A DNA stretch of 64,000 nucleotides from Mycolicibacterium austroafricanum (GTDB taxonomy: Bacteria > Actinomycetota > Actinomycetes > Mycobacteriales > Mycobacteriaceae): assembly GCF_902705885.1 (NCBI RefSeq), contig NZ_CACSIP010000067.1, positions 62,001-126,000 on the forward strand, in the 5' to 3' direction. The position numbers and the translations under genes are program-made. This document shows, piece after piece, positions 8,241-16,454 of this stretch. Numbering within the stretch: position 1 is the first letter of the stretch; each line of letters opens with the position of its first letter. The notes beneath the pieces were generated by a model. It had not been told where the DNA came from and made no database searches. It worked only from the letters and a program-made list of their open reading frames with translations.

Positions 8241-9107
8241 ATGACTTCATTAACTTTCGACAACCAGGTGGCCATTGTGACTGGCGCCGGAGGGGGGCTC
8301 GGACGCTGTCACGCAATCGAACTCGCCCGACGCGGAGCGCGAGTGGTGGTGAACGACCTCGGCAGCGCCGTCGACGGCAGCGGAGCCTCGACGTCGGCGG
8401 CGCAGGCCGTGGTCGACGAGATCACTGCCGCAGGTGGGACTGCGATAGCCAACGGCGACTCGGTGGCCACCGAGGCCGGTGGCGCCGCGATCGTCGCTGC
8501 GGCCAAAGACGCGTTCGGCCGGGTCGACATCCTGGTGAACAACGCCGGAATCCTGCGCGACGCCGCATTCAAGAACATGACGGCCGACCAGGTCGACGCC
8601 GTGATCGCCGTCCACTTGGCCGGCGCGTTCAACGTCACCAGGGCCGTATGGCCGGTCATGCGTGAGCAGAATTACGGACGTATCATCCAGACAACTTCTG
8701 GCACAGGACTGTTCGGTAACTTCGGGCAAGCCAATTACGGCGCGGCGAAGATGGGGCTGGTCGGCATGATGCACGTGCTCGCCATCGAGGGCGCCCGCAA
8801 CGGCATCACGATCAATGCGATCGCACCCATCGCCCGGACCCGAATGACCGAAGACATCATGGGCGAGGCCGGCAAGGCGATGGATCCCGAACTTGTCACC
8901 CCGGTGGTGGTGTACCTGGCTCACCGTGACTGCGACCGCACCGCACACATCTACTCGGTCGGTGCCGGAAAGGTCTCCCGGGTATTCATCGGCGTCACCA
9001 AGGGCGTGGAGAACACCCAGCTGACGGCGGAGTCTGTTGCCGCGGCGATCGATGAGATCGACGACCCGGCCACCTTCACCATCCGCGGCGGACCCACCGC
9101 GGGCTGA
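8241..9107 (+). CDS. SDR family 3-hydroxyacyl-CoA dehydrogenase-like protein
   Basis: This 288-residue short-chain dehydrogenase has the NAD(P)-binding TGAGGGLG (14-21), the NNAG motif (100-103) and the Ser153/Tyr166/Lys170 catalytic set (QANYGAAK). The long insert after beta-2 (NDLGSAVDGSGASTSAAQ) and the C-terminal extension resemble the dehydrogenase domain of peroxisomal multifunctional enzyme type 2, which oxidises 3-hydroxyacyl-CoA of branched or steroid side chains. It is divergent from the ligase at 8184 and shares the control region with it. Confidence 0.88.
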   Translation: MTSLTFDNQVAIVTGAGGGLGRCHAIELARRGARVVVNDLGSAVDGSGASTSAAQAVVDEITAAGGTAIANGDSVATEAGGAAIVAAAKDAFGRVDILVNNAGILRDAAFKNMTADQVDAVIAVHLAGAFNVTRAVWPVMREQNYGRIIQTTSGTGLFGNFGQANYGAAKMGLVGMMHVLAIEGARNGITINAIAPIARTRMTEDIMGEAGKAMDPELVTPVVVYLAHRDCDRTAHIYSVGAGKVSRVFIGVTKGVENTQLTAESVAAAIDEIDDPATFTIRGGPTAG

Positions 9108-9109
9108 GC

Positions 9110-9928
9110 TCAGCGACCCTGGAAATCCGGGGTACGCCGTTCTGTGAAGGCACGCAGCCCCTCCCGCAGGTCGGAGGTGTGCGAAATCATTTCGGCGGCC
9201 CAGGCTTCCTGTTCGAACGCCCGGTCCCTGCTGGATTCCGACGACACCGCCAGCAGACGCTTGGTCAGCGAGAGCATCACCGTCGGCCCCGCCGCAAGGC
9301 GGCCGGCCAGCTCCTCAGCCGTGCCGGCCACCGACTCGGGTGCGACCACCGTGTTGACCAGACCGAGGCGCTCACAAGTCGGTGCGTCGACGGGCTCGCC
9401 AAGCATCAGCAGCTCGGTCGCCTTGCGTAGTCCGACGATCCGGGTGAGCAGATGGATGGCACCGGAGTCGGGCAGGATTCCGCGGTGAACGAATGCCTCG
9501 ATCAGCTTGGCCTCTGACGACATCACCACCAGATCGCAGGCCAGCACCAGGCTGGCACCCGCACCGACCGCGACGCCGTTGACCGCCGCGACCACCGGCT
9601 TGTCGCAGTCCAGCACCGACGCCACCAACCGTTGCCAACCCTGGGCGAGCATCCGCGCGATGTCACCGGGACGCTTCTCGGCAAGCGCCTGCGGCACCGG
9701 ATTGTCGCCTTTGGACGGTAGCCCGGCCCCGGCGCAGAAGTGACGCGAACCCGCCGCGCCGAGGAGCACCGCCCGCACTGCCGGGTTCGAGTGAGCCTCG
9801 ATAAATGCTTCGGCCAGAGCATCACGAGCGTTGGGCGACAACGAGTTACCTACGTCAGCTCTATTGATGACGATGCGCAGCACTCCGTCTTCGCCGTGCT
9901 CGATATCGATACCGGTCGGTTCCGTCAT
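9110..9928 (-). CDS. Crotonase family protein (enoyl-CoA hydratase/isomerase-like)
   Basis: The 272-residue protein has the oxyanion-hole segments SRHFCAGAGL (61-70) and NGVAVGAGASL (117-127). Relative to rat enoyl-CoA hydratase, the two glutamates align with Ser126 and Phe146, while an aspartate appears in GILPDSG (Asp154), a position used by isomerase-type or dehalogenase-type crotonases. ATG 9928 is preferred over GTG 9940 because GGAG sits eight bases upstream. It converges with the SDR gene, with a two-base gap at 9108-9109, and diverges from the dehydratase at 10029. Confidence 0.87.
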   Translation of the reverse strand: MTEPTGIDIEHGEDGVLRIVINRADVGNSLSPNARDALAEAFIEAHSNPAVRAVLLGAAGSRHFCAGAGLPSKGDNPVPQALAEKRPGDIARMLAQGWQRLVASVLDCDKPVVAAVNGVAVGAGASLVLACDLVVMSSEAKLIEAFVHRGILPDSGAIHLLTRIVGLRKATELLMLGEPVDAPTCERLGLVNTVVAPESVAGTAEELAGRLAAGPTVMLSLTKRLLAVSSESSRDRAFEQEAWAAEMISHTSDLREGLRAFTERRTPDFQGR

Positions 9929-9943
9929 GCTCTTCTCCACCCT

Positions 9944-9953
9944 GCGTTAACGC
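9944..9953. promoter_or_regulatory. GCGTTAACGC palindrome in a divergent promoter
   Basis: A perfect 10-base palindrome lies in the AT-richer gap between the minus-strand crotonase (9928) and the plus-strand operon beginning at 10029. It is close to the crotonase start, and a TATCTTAAT stretch follows it at about 9971. It could be an operator. It is short enough that chance is possible. Confidence 0.35.
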
Positions 9954-10028
9954 CGTTTCCGTTTTTCGGGTATCTTAATTTCCGCAACCATGCCGACGAT
10001 ATCGCGGGCCCCAACGAGGAGGCGCTGA

Positions 10029-11306
10029 ATGACTCAACCCTCTTCCTCTGCCACTACTTCTGTGAGCGGCCAGATCACCGACGAAGGACTCGCCCGGTTG
10101 CGCGCCACCATCGGCATCGCGGTGCCACACACGCAGCCACCGCATTACGTCCGCCCGAACGAGGACTGCTTCCGGCATGTCGCCGAGAGCTACGGCGACG
10201 CCAACCCGCTGTGGTCCGACCCCGAGTACGCGGCCAAGTCCGTCTGGGGCGAGCCGGTGGCCCCGCCCTCCCTCGTCGGCGGTGACACCCTCATCGGCGA
10301 GGACGAGGTTTCCACGCTCTCCGACGAGGACCGCGCCCTGACCAAGGGTGATCCCCTCCGCGGGGTGCACGCTTTCTACGCGTCGTCGTCGCGTGAGTGG
10401 TGGGCGCCGTTGCGCGCCAATCATCGGGTATTCCGCCGCAACGCCCTGGTCGCGGCGCTCGACAAGAGCAGCGAGTTCGCCGGCCGTGCCATCCACGAGT
10501 GGTCGGCGCAGGTGTTCCGCGACGACGAGGGCGTCATCCTCGGCGGCCAGTACCGCAACATGATCCGCACCGAGCGCAGCAAAGCCCGCGGCCAGAAGAA
10601 GTACAAGGACGTCGAGCTGAAGACCTGGACCGAAGACGAGATCGCCGAGATCGACGCGCGGTATGCGCGCGAGGCCCCCCGCGGCCCCGAACCGCGGTGG
10701 TGGGAGGACGTTCGCGAGGGAGACCCGGTTGGCCCGCTGACCAAGGGCCCGCTGACGGTCACCGACATGGTCTGCTGGCATGTCGGGATGGGCACCGGAA
10801 TGTACGGGGTGCGTCCGCTGGGGCTGGCATGGCGTAACCGTCAGCGGATTCCGCGTTTCTACACCCCCAACGAGCACGGTGTCCCCGACGTGCAGCAGCG
10901 GGTGCACTGGGAGCCCGATGCCGCACGTAACGCCGGCAACCCCACCACCTTCGACTACGGCCGGATGCGTGAGACGTGGCTGATTCACCTCTGCACGGAC
11001 TGGATGGGTGACGACGCCTGGCTGTGGAAACTGGACTGCGAGTTCCGGCTCTTCAACTACGTCGGGGATCTGCACACCATCACCGGGACCGTGGTGCGTA
11101 AATACCTTGCCGACGGTGACCGGCCGGCAGTCGACATCGAACTCGCCGCGACCAGCCAGCGCGGGCAGGTCACCGCGCCCGGGCGCGCCACGATCCTGCT
11201 GCCCAGCCGAGAGCGGGGCCCGGTCCGGCTGCCTGATCCGCCCGGCGGGGCCACTGACCTTTCGGAGCTGCTGACCGCCGTGTCGGCGCAGTTCGCGGAA
11301 CGCTGA
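10029..11306 (+). CDS. FAS1-like/MaoC-type double-hotdog acyl dehydratase
   Basis: This 425-residue protein has two hotdog halves. The N-terminal half carries the dehydratase-type block SYGDANPLWSDPEYA (about 54-68), and the C-terminal half begins near WWEDVREGDPVGPLTKGPLTVTDMVCWHVG. Family members hydrate or dehydrate 2-enoyl/3-hydroxyacyl-CoA. A strong GAGGAGG precedes ATG 10029. It is the first gene of a seven-gene plus-strand operon containing crotonases, an acyl-CoA dehydrogenase, a ligase and a WS/DGAT, which suggests a beta-oxidation-like sequence on an unusual acyl-CoA. Confidence 0.85.
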   Translation: MTQPSSSATTSVSGQITDEGLARLRATIGIAVPHTQPPHYVRPNEDCFRHVAESYGDANPLWSDPEYAAKSVWGEPVAPPSLVGGDTLIGEDEVSTLSDEDRALTKGDPLRGVHAFYASSSREWWAPLRANHRVFRRNALVAALDKSSEFAGRAIHEWSAQVFRDDEGVILGGQYRNMIRTERSKARGQKKYKDVELKTWTEDEIAEIDARYAREAPRGPEPRWWEDVREGDPVGPLTKGPLTVTDMVCWHVGMGTGMYGVRPLGLAWRNRQRIPRFYTPNEHGVPDVQQRVHWEPDAARNAGNPTTFDYGRMRETWLIHLCTDWMGDDAWLWKLDCEFRLFNYVGDLHTITGTVVRKYLADGDRPAVDIELAATSQRGQVTAPGRATILLPSRERGPVRLPDPPGGATDLSELLTAVSAQFAER

Positions 11307-11311
11307 CGGCA

Positions 11312-12118
11312 ATGGACTACCCGAGCGTCTCCGGCCTGTGTGCCGAACAGGACGGCCCCGTACTCGCGCTGACCCTGGACAGGGCCGATCGGCGCAATGC
11401 AGTCAACGACGAGATGCTCGATGCGATGATCGGCCATTTCGCCGCGGCCGGCATCGACGAATCCGTTCGTGTCATCCGCATCGACGCCGCCGGCCCGGAT
11501 TTCTGCGCCGGATCCGACCTGGTCGCCAACAACACCCTCTCGGAGCGCAAGCCGAGGGTGGGCAGCACGCAACGCCGGCTGCCCAACAAGGCCAACAGGC
11601 TGATCCCGCTGATGCTCGAGACCCAGGTTCCGGTCGTCGCGGTGGTCCGTGGCTGGGCCGCAGGCCTGGGATTCCACATAGCGATGGCTTCCGACTTCTG
11701 TGTCGCGGCCGACGACGCCCGATTCTGGGAGCCGTTCATGGCGCGCGGTTTCACTCCGGACAGTGGTGCCGCCTGGCTGCTGCCCCGGCTGATCGGGATG
11801 GTGCGCACCCGGCAGCTGCTGATGCTGGGCGAGGAGCTCTCAGGGGCGAAAGCCACCGAATGGGGCGTCATCCACGGCTCCCACCCCGACGGTGACCTCG
11901 ACGCCGCGGCCGCCGAACTCGTCGGTCGGCTGGCGTCCTCCCCCACCGTCGCGCTCGGCCTGACCAAATGGCTCCTGCAGTCCGGAAACGGCCTCGATCT
12001 CGACAGGCATCTGCAGAACGAAGCCATGGCCCTCGAACTATCCAGTCGCAGTGAGGATTTCAAAGAAGGCCTGCGCGCCTTCCGCGACAAGCGCGACGCA
12101 GAATTCACGGGCCGGTAG
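11312..12118 (+). CDS. Crotonase family protein
   Basis: The 268-residue protein has the first oxyanion segment GPDFCAGSDL (61-70) and the second GWAAGLGFHI (114-123). His122 and Phe142 take the places of the two hydratase glutamates, and GFTPDSG supplies an aspartate (Asp150), as in the protein at 9110. It is therefore more likely an isomerase, C-C hydrolase or decarboxylase than an enoyl-CoA hydratase. It follows the dehydratase by five bases, and the next gene starts at or just after its stop. Confidence 0.87.
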   Translation: MDYPSVSGLCAEQDGPVLALTLDRADRRNAVNDEMLDAMIGHFAAAGIDESVRVIRIDAAGPDFCAGSDLVANNTLSERKPRVGSTQRRLPNKANRLIPLMLETQVPVVAVVRGWAAGLGFHIAMASDFCVAADDARFWEPFMARGFTPDSGAAWLLPRLIGMVRTRQLLMLGEELSGAKATEWGVIHGSHPDGDLDAAAAELVGRLASSPTVALGLTKWLLQSGNGLDLDRHLQNEAMALELSSRSEDFKEGLRAFRDKRDAEFTGR

Positions 12119-12126
12119 TGGGCGCC

Positions 12127-13374
12127 ATGACACGACTACCGATCACCGACACCACCAGTGCCGCCGACGCCGTCACTGTCATTGAGCAATGGGTCGCCGC
12201 CGAAGTGCCGGAGCACTGGCGCGAAGCCGCGGCCGCGGGCCCCAAGGCGCTTCGTGCCGCCCGCAGCCACGAGGAGTACCGACGGTGGTACCCGGTGTTC
12301 GCCGACTCCGGGCTGGTGGTACCCACCTGGCGTCGCGAGCATGGTGGCCTGGACGTCAGCAATGAAGTCGCCCGTGCGATCGAGGCCGTACTGGGTCCTC
12401 TGCGGCTGACCAGGCTGAATCCCCTCGGCCTCAACAACGCGGCGGCCGCGCTGTTCGCTCACGGTACCGAAGAGCAGCGGCTACGGTTTCTGCCGCCGAT
12501 CGTGCGCAACGAAGAGAAGTGGTGCCAGCTGTTCAGCGAGCCCGGCGCGGGATCCGACCTCGCCTCGCTGGCCACCAAGGCGGTGCGGGACGGTGACCAG
12601 TGGGTGGTGACCGGCCAGAAGGTCTGGACGACCTGGGCAGATGAGGCCGATTACGGAATCCTGCTGGCGCGAACCGACCCCGATCAACCGAAGCACAAGG
12701 GCATCACCTACTTCCTGCTGGACATGCATCAGCGCGGGGTCGAGGTGCGCCCGCTGCGTCAGATCACCGGTGAGAGCGAATTCAACGAAGTGTTCATCGA
12801 CGGCGCCACGGTGCCCGATGCCCATCGAGTCGGCGAGCTCAACGACGGGTGGCGCGTCAGCGCATCGACGTTGTCCAGCGAGCGACAAATGGTCTCGGGA
12901 TCGGGCTCCGGCGGGATGGGACGGCTCGGCGGCTCCAGTGCCGAGCGTCTGATCACGCTGGCACAGGAGACCGGCCGGTGGTCCGATCCGGTGGTCCGGG
13001 CGAAGGTCATGCGGCTGTGGGCGCAGGAGCAGATCCGCGGGTGGACGAACACGCGCGTGCGCGCTGCGCTCTCGGCCGGCCAGTCACCCGGTGCAGCGTC
13101 CTCGATCGGCAAAGTGCACCAGGCCACCCTCAACCAACAGATCCAGGATCTGATGGTCGATCTGCTGGGCACGGACGCACTCGCCTGGCCGGCGGGCGAC
13201 GACCGCGACGCGTTGCCGCGGGAAGTCCAGGGATGGATGCGCAGCCTCGCGAACAGCACCGAGGGCGGTACCACCGACATCAACAAGAACATTCTGGGTG
13301 AACGGGTGCTCGGCCTCCCGAGGGAACCCGACTTGTGGAAGGGCAAGCCCTGGAAGGATATTCCGCGTTCGTGA
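12127..13374 (+). CDS. Acyl-CoA dehydrogenase (FadE family)
   Basis: The flavoprotein of about 415 residues introduces a 2,3-double bond into acyl-CoA and passes electrons to ETF. Signatures include CQLFSEPGAGSDLASL (flavin/substrate loop), VTGQKVWTTWADEADYGILLART, and the C-terminal EGGTTDINKNILGERVLG FAD-adenine block. ATG 12127 is preferred; GTG 12118, overlapping the previous stop, is an alternative. The stop overlaps the GTG of the next crotonase (GTGA). It probably supplies the enoyl-CoA used by the neighbouring crotonases and dehydratase. Confidence 0.9.
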   Translation: MTRLPITDTTSAADAVTVIEQWVAAEVPEHWREAAAAGPKALRAARSHEEYRRWYPVFADSGLVVPTWRREHGGLDVSNEVARAIEAVLGPLRLTRLNPLGLNNAAAALFAHGTEEQRLRFLPPIVRNEEKWCQLFSEPGAGSDLASLATKAVRDGDQWVVTGQKVWTTWADEADYGILLARTDPDQPKHKGITYFLLDMHQRGVEVRPLRQITGESEFNEVFIDGATVPDAHRVGELNDGWRVSASTLSSERQMVSGSGSGGMGRLGGSSAERLITLAQETGRWSDPVVRAKVMRLWAQEQIRGWTNTRVRAALSAGQSPGAASSIGKVHQATLNQQIQDLMVDLLGTDALAWPAGDDRDALPREVQGWMRSLANSTEGGTTDINKNILGERVLGLPREPDLWKGKPWKDIPRS

Positions 13375-14183
13375 GTGATTACGAGCGACTGATCGTCGAG
13401 AGGTCCGACGGCGTCGGCTGGCTCATCCTGAACCGCCCGGACGCCGGCAACGCGTTCGATGCCACGATGCTCGACGAACTCGAGCGGGCCTGGGCCGAAC
13501 TGGATGCCGACCCGCAGGTCCGGGTCATCGTCAACACCGCTAACGGCAAGTCGTTCTGCACCGGCATGGACGTCGTCCAGGTGGCCCGGGACAAGAACGC
13601 CATGCGCAAGCACTCTCGCCGGACCCGTGACGCCGAGCTGAAGATCTCGTCCTGGCACTGCGCGGTGTGGAAGCCGGTCATCGCGGCCGTCAACGGCGTG
13701 TGTGCGGGCGGCGGCCTACATCTCGTCGCCGATGCGGACATCGTCATCGCCGCCGAGAACGCGTCGTTCGTCGACCCACACGTGTCGGTGGGTCAGGCTG
13801 TCGCCTACGAGGCCATCACGCTGCTTCGCAAGTCACCGATGGAGGCGATCCTCCGGATGGCACTGAGCGGCAGAAACGAGCGGATCTCCGCACAGCGGGC
13901 CTACGAGCTCGGCATCATCTCCGAGGTGGTTCCCGGTGACACCCTGCGTGCAGCGGCCACCGCACTCGCCACCGCCGTTGCTGCCAACTCCCCCGTGGCG
14001 ATGCGCGCCACCAAGAAGGCACTGTGGCGGTCATTGGAGGTGGGTCTGAGTACCGCCCGCGCGGAGGCTGCGGCACAGATCGACCGGCTCGCCGGCCATC
14101 CCGATCAGGACGAAGGGGTGCGGGCCTGGCTGGAAAAGCGGCCACCCAATTGGCAGTCGACAGCGACAGCGGAGGCACCGTGA
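13371..14183 (+). CDS. Crotonase family protein, tandem copy 1
   Basis: This 270-residue protein begins SDYERLIVERSDGVGW. Oxyanion segments are NGKSFCTGMDV and NGVCAGGGLHL. Both hydratase glutamates are replaced by histidine (His117 in GGGLHL and His137 in FVDPHVSVG). The next gene encodes a close paralogue with the same replacements and the same HPDQDEG...KR.PNW tail, so the pair arose by tandem duplication. GTG 13371 overlaps the acyl-CoA dehydrogenase stop. Crotonase trimers can be homo- or hetero-oligomeric; whether the two form mixed complexes is unknown. Confidence 0.88.
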   Translation: MSDYERLIVERSDGVGWLILNRPDAGNAFDATMLDELERAWAELDADPQVRVIVNTANGKSFCTGMDVVQVARDKNAMRKHSRRTRDAELKISSWHCAVWKPVIAAVNGVCAGGGLHLVADADIVIAAENASFVDPHVSVGQAVAYEAITLLRKSPMEAILRMALSGRNERISAQRAYELGIISEVVPGDTLRAAATALATAVAANSPVAMRATKKALWRSLEVGLSTARAEAAAQIDRLAGHPDQDEGVRAWLEKRPPNWQSTATAEAP

Positions 14184-14998
14184 CGACCGAGGAAAAAACC
14201 ACCTACCAACGGCTCATCGTCGAGCGACGCGGTCCGGTGGGCTGGATCATCAACAACAGGCCCGACCGGCTCAACGCGTATGACCGCGTGATGCGCGAGG
14301 AGTTTCCCAGGGCCTGGGCCGAACTCGACGCCGACCCCGAGGTCCGCGTCATCGCGCACACCGGCAACGGACGGGCATTTCAGGTTGGTGCCGATGTCGA
14401 GGAACTCGACGGCGATGCGGTCCAGCAGTTCCAGGAGACGATGCGCACCCTCGATCTCAAACTGACCGCGTGGCACTGCAATGTCGGCAAACCCGTCATC
14501 ACCGCTGTCAACGGTGTCTGCGCGGGCGGCGGCCTGCACTGGGTCGCCGACGCAGACATCGTGATCGCCGCCGCGGATGCGACGTTCGTCGACCCACACG
14601 TCTCCATCGGTCAGGTGAGCGCGCTCGAGACCATCGCACTGATGCGAAAGATGCCCGCCGAGGCGGTGCTGCGGATGGCGCTGGTCGGCAGCCACGAGAG
14701 GTTGACCGCCCAGCGCGCCTACGAGCTGGGGATGATCAGCCAGATCGTCGACCCGCCCGAACAGTTGCGAGACGTCGCACAGGAATTGGGTGAGAAGATC
14801 GCCAGAAATTCTCCGGTGGCGATGCGCGCGACCAAGCGTGCGCTGTGGGGAGCCTTGGAGCACGGCCTGACCGACGCCTGCCGGGAGGGCGCCACACACC
14901 TGACGTCGGTATGGGGACACCCCGACCAGGACGAGGGCCCGCGCGCATTCGCCGACAAACGGACCCCGAATTGGCTTCCTCTGGAGGTTGACAGGTGA
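14180..14998 (+). CDS. Crotonase family protein, tandem copy 2
   Basis: This 272-residue paralogue of the preceding protein has NGVCAGGGLHWV (His120) and FVDPHVSIG (His140) in place of the two catalytic glutamates, and the same C-terminal HPDQDEGPRAFADKRTPNW. The first oxyanion segment differs (NGRAFQVGADVEEL), which may change substrate binding. GTG 14180 overlaps the stop of copy 1, and its stop overlaps the start of the ligase (GTGA). The DPHVS motif also occurs in the crotonase at the left window edge. Confidence 0.88.
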   Translation: MTTEEKTTYQRLIVERRGPVGWIINNRPDRLNAYDRVMREEFPRAWAELDADPEVRVIAHTGNGRAFQVGADVEELDGDAVQQFQETMRTLDLKLTAWHCNVGKPVITAVNGVCAGGGLHWVADADIVIAAADATFVDPHVSIGQVSALETIALMRKMPAEAVLRMALVGSHERLTAQRAYELGMISQIVDPPEQLRDVAQELGEKIARNSPVAMRATKRALWGALEHGLTDACREGATHLTSVWGHPDQDEGPRAFADKRTPNWLPLEVDR

Positions 14999-16452
14999 GC
15001 TTGGCCCAACTTGTCGACGGCCTGCCTCCCGTCGCCGTGTACACCGTGGACACAGAAGTCTCCGCCGCCGACCTTGCCGCCGACGCCGCTCGGGTCGGCG
15101 AGCTGCTCACCACCGCCGGCCTGCGAACCGGCCAGGTGGTAGCCGCGATGTTGCCGAACGACGCGGCCACGATTGCCGCGCTGTTCGGCACCTGGCGCGC
15201 CGGCGGCGTCTACACGCCGCTGAACCCCCGCGCCGCCGACACCGAGGTCGCCAGTCAGCTAGCCACCCTTCGTCCCGTCGCTGTGATCACCACTCCCGAA
15301 CTTGCGCAAAGGTTCTCGACGTTCTCTCTGCCGGTCGTCACCGGCACGGGCCGACATTGGGAGCTCGCCGCGACGGGCTCCCCGCCCGACGATCCCCGTC
15401 AGTACGACGAAGATGTCGCGTTGTTGCAGTTCACCTCAGGTACCACCGGCGCGCCCAAACCCGTTCCGTTGCGCCACGCGACCGTGCTCGATCTGATCGA
15501 TCGCCTGCTGGCCAAGCTGCGTGGCGCCAAGCCCGACACCGGCAAGCCCAAGCGCCCGCCGATGCCGAACCTGGTGCCGCTTTCGCTGTCCCTGTGGGCG
15601 GGCATCTACCAGGTGCTGTTCGCCTTCCGCGCCGGGTCCGGCGTCGTACTGATGGACCGGTTCTCCCCCACCGACTTCGCTGTCCTGGTGAAGCGGCATC
15701 AGCTGCGGTCGACGGTGCTCCCGCCGGCAGCACTGACGATGGTGCTGCACGACGAAGCCGTCACCGATCTGTCGCCGCTGAAGATCGTCCGCTCCATCAC
15801 CGCACCGCTGTCACCAGTGCAGGCAGCCAGGTTCCGCGACAAGTTCGGTGTTTTGGTCCTCAACTCGTACGGCCAGACCGAACTCGGCGGCGAAGTCGTC
15901 GGCTGGTCTGCCGCCGACGCCAGAGAATGGGGCGAGACGAAGCTGGGGTCGGTGGGACGGCCGCTTCCCGGCATCGACGTCAGCATCGCCGACGACGAGG
16001 TGATGGTGCGGACGCCGACCACCGCGGCCCGCAAAATCGATCCGGCGTTCCTGGACCGGCTGTCCGACGATGGCTGGTTCCGCACCGGCGACCTCGGCTG
16101 GTTCGACGACGACGGCTTCCTCTGGCTGGACGGCCGGGTGTCCGACATGATCAACCGCGGCGGACTGAAGGTGTTCCCGGGAACAGTGGAGGACGTCCTG
16201 CTGTCCGCGGACGGCGTGCGGGAGGCCGCGGTGGTGGGCATTCCCGATGAGCGCGTGGGAGAAGTTCCATGGGCGTTCGTGTCCCGAAGCGATGACGCGG
16301 TGACGGAGGAACTGCTCACTACGTGGTGCCGGGAACGACTGACGCCGTACCGGATCCCCGCCCGGATCGTCTTTGTCGATCGACTTCCCCGCAACGATGT
16401 CGGCAAGGTCGTCAAGCGCGAATTGGCGGCTCTGGCCGGCACCAGCGAGTAA
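14995..16452 (+). CDS. AMP-dependent acyl-CoA synthetase, short form
   Basis: The 485-residue class I adenylating enzyme has the P-loop FTSGTTGAPKPV (146-157), NSYGQTELGGE (A5), WFRTGDLGWFDDDGFLWLDGR (A7/A8) and RNDVGKVVKREL with the C-terminal catalytic lysine. It would make the acyl-CoA on which the rest of this operon acts. GTG 14995 overlaps the crotonase stop. It is somewhat shorter than typical fatty acyl-CoA ligases (500-550), mainly in the N-terminal region. Confidence 0.9.
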   Translation: MSLAQLVDGLPPVAVYTVDTEVSAADLAADAARVGELLTTAGLRTGQVVAAMLPNDAATIAALFGTWRAGGVYTPLNPRAADTEVASQLATLRPVAVITTPELAQRFSTFSLPVVTGTGRHWELAATGSPPDDPRQYDEDVALLQFTSGTTGAPKPVPLRHATVLDLIDRLLAKLRGAKPDTGKPKRPPMPNLVPLSLSLWAGIYQVLFAFRAGSGVVLMDRFSPTDFAVLVKRHQLRSTVLPPAALTMVLHDEAVTDLSPLKIVRSITAPLSPVQAARFRDKFGVLVLNSYGQTELGGEVVGWSAADAREWGETKLGSVGRPLPGIDVSIADDEVMVRTPTTAARKIDPAFLDRLSDDGWFRTGDLGWFDDDGFLWLDGRVSDMINRGGLKVFPGTVEDVLLSADGVREAAVVGIPDERVGEVPWAFVSRSDDAVTEELLTTWCRERLTPYRIPARIVFVDRLPRNDVGKVVKRELAALAGTSE

Positions 16453-16454
16453 CT

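Noticed and set aside
9975-11312. 445-codon minus-strand open frame opposite the double-hotdog dehydratase
   Set aside because: The plus-strand gene has a strong ribosome site, hotdog motifs and operon context. The minus frame has low-complexity shadow composition.
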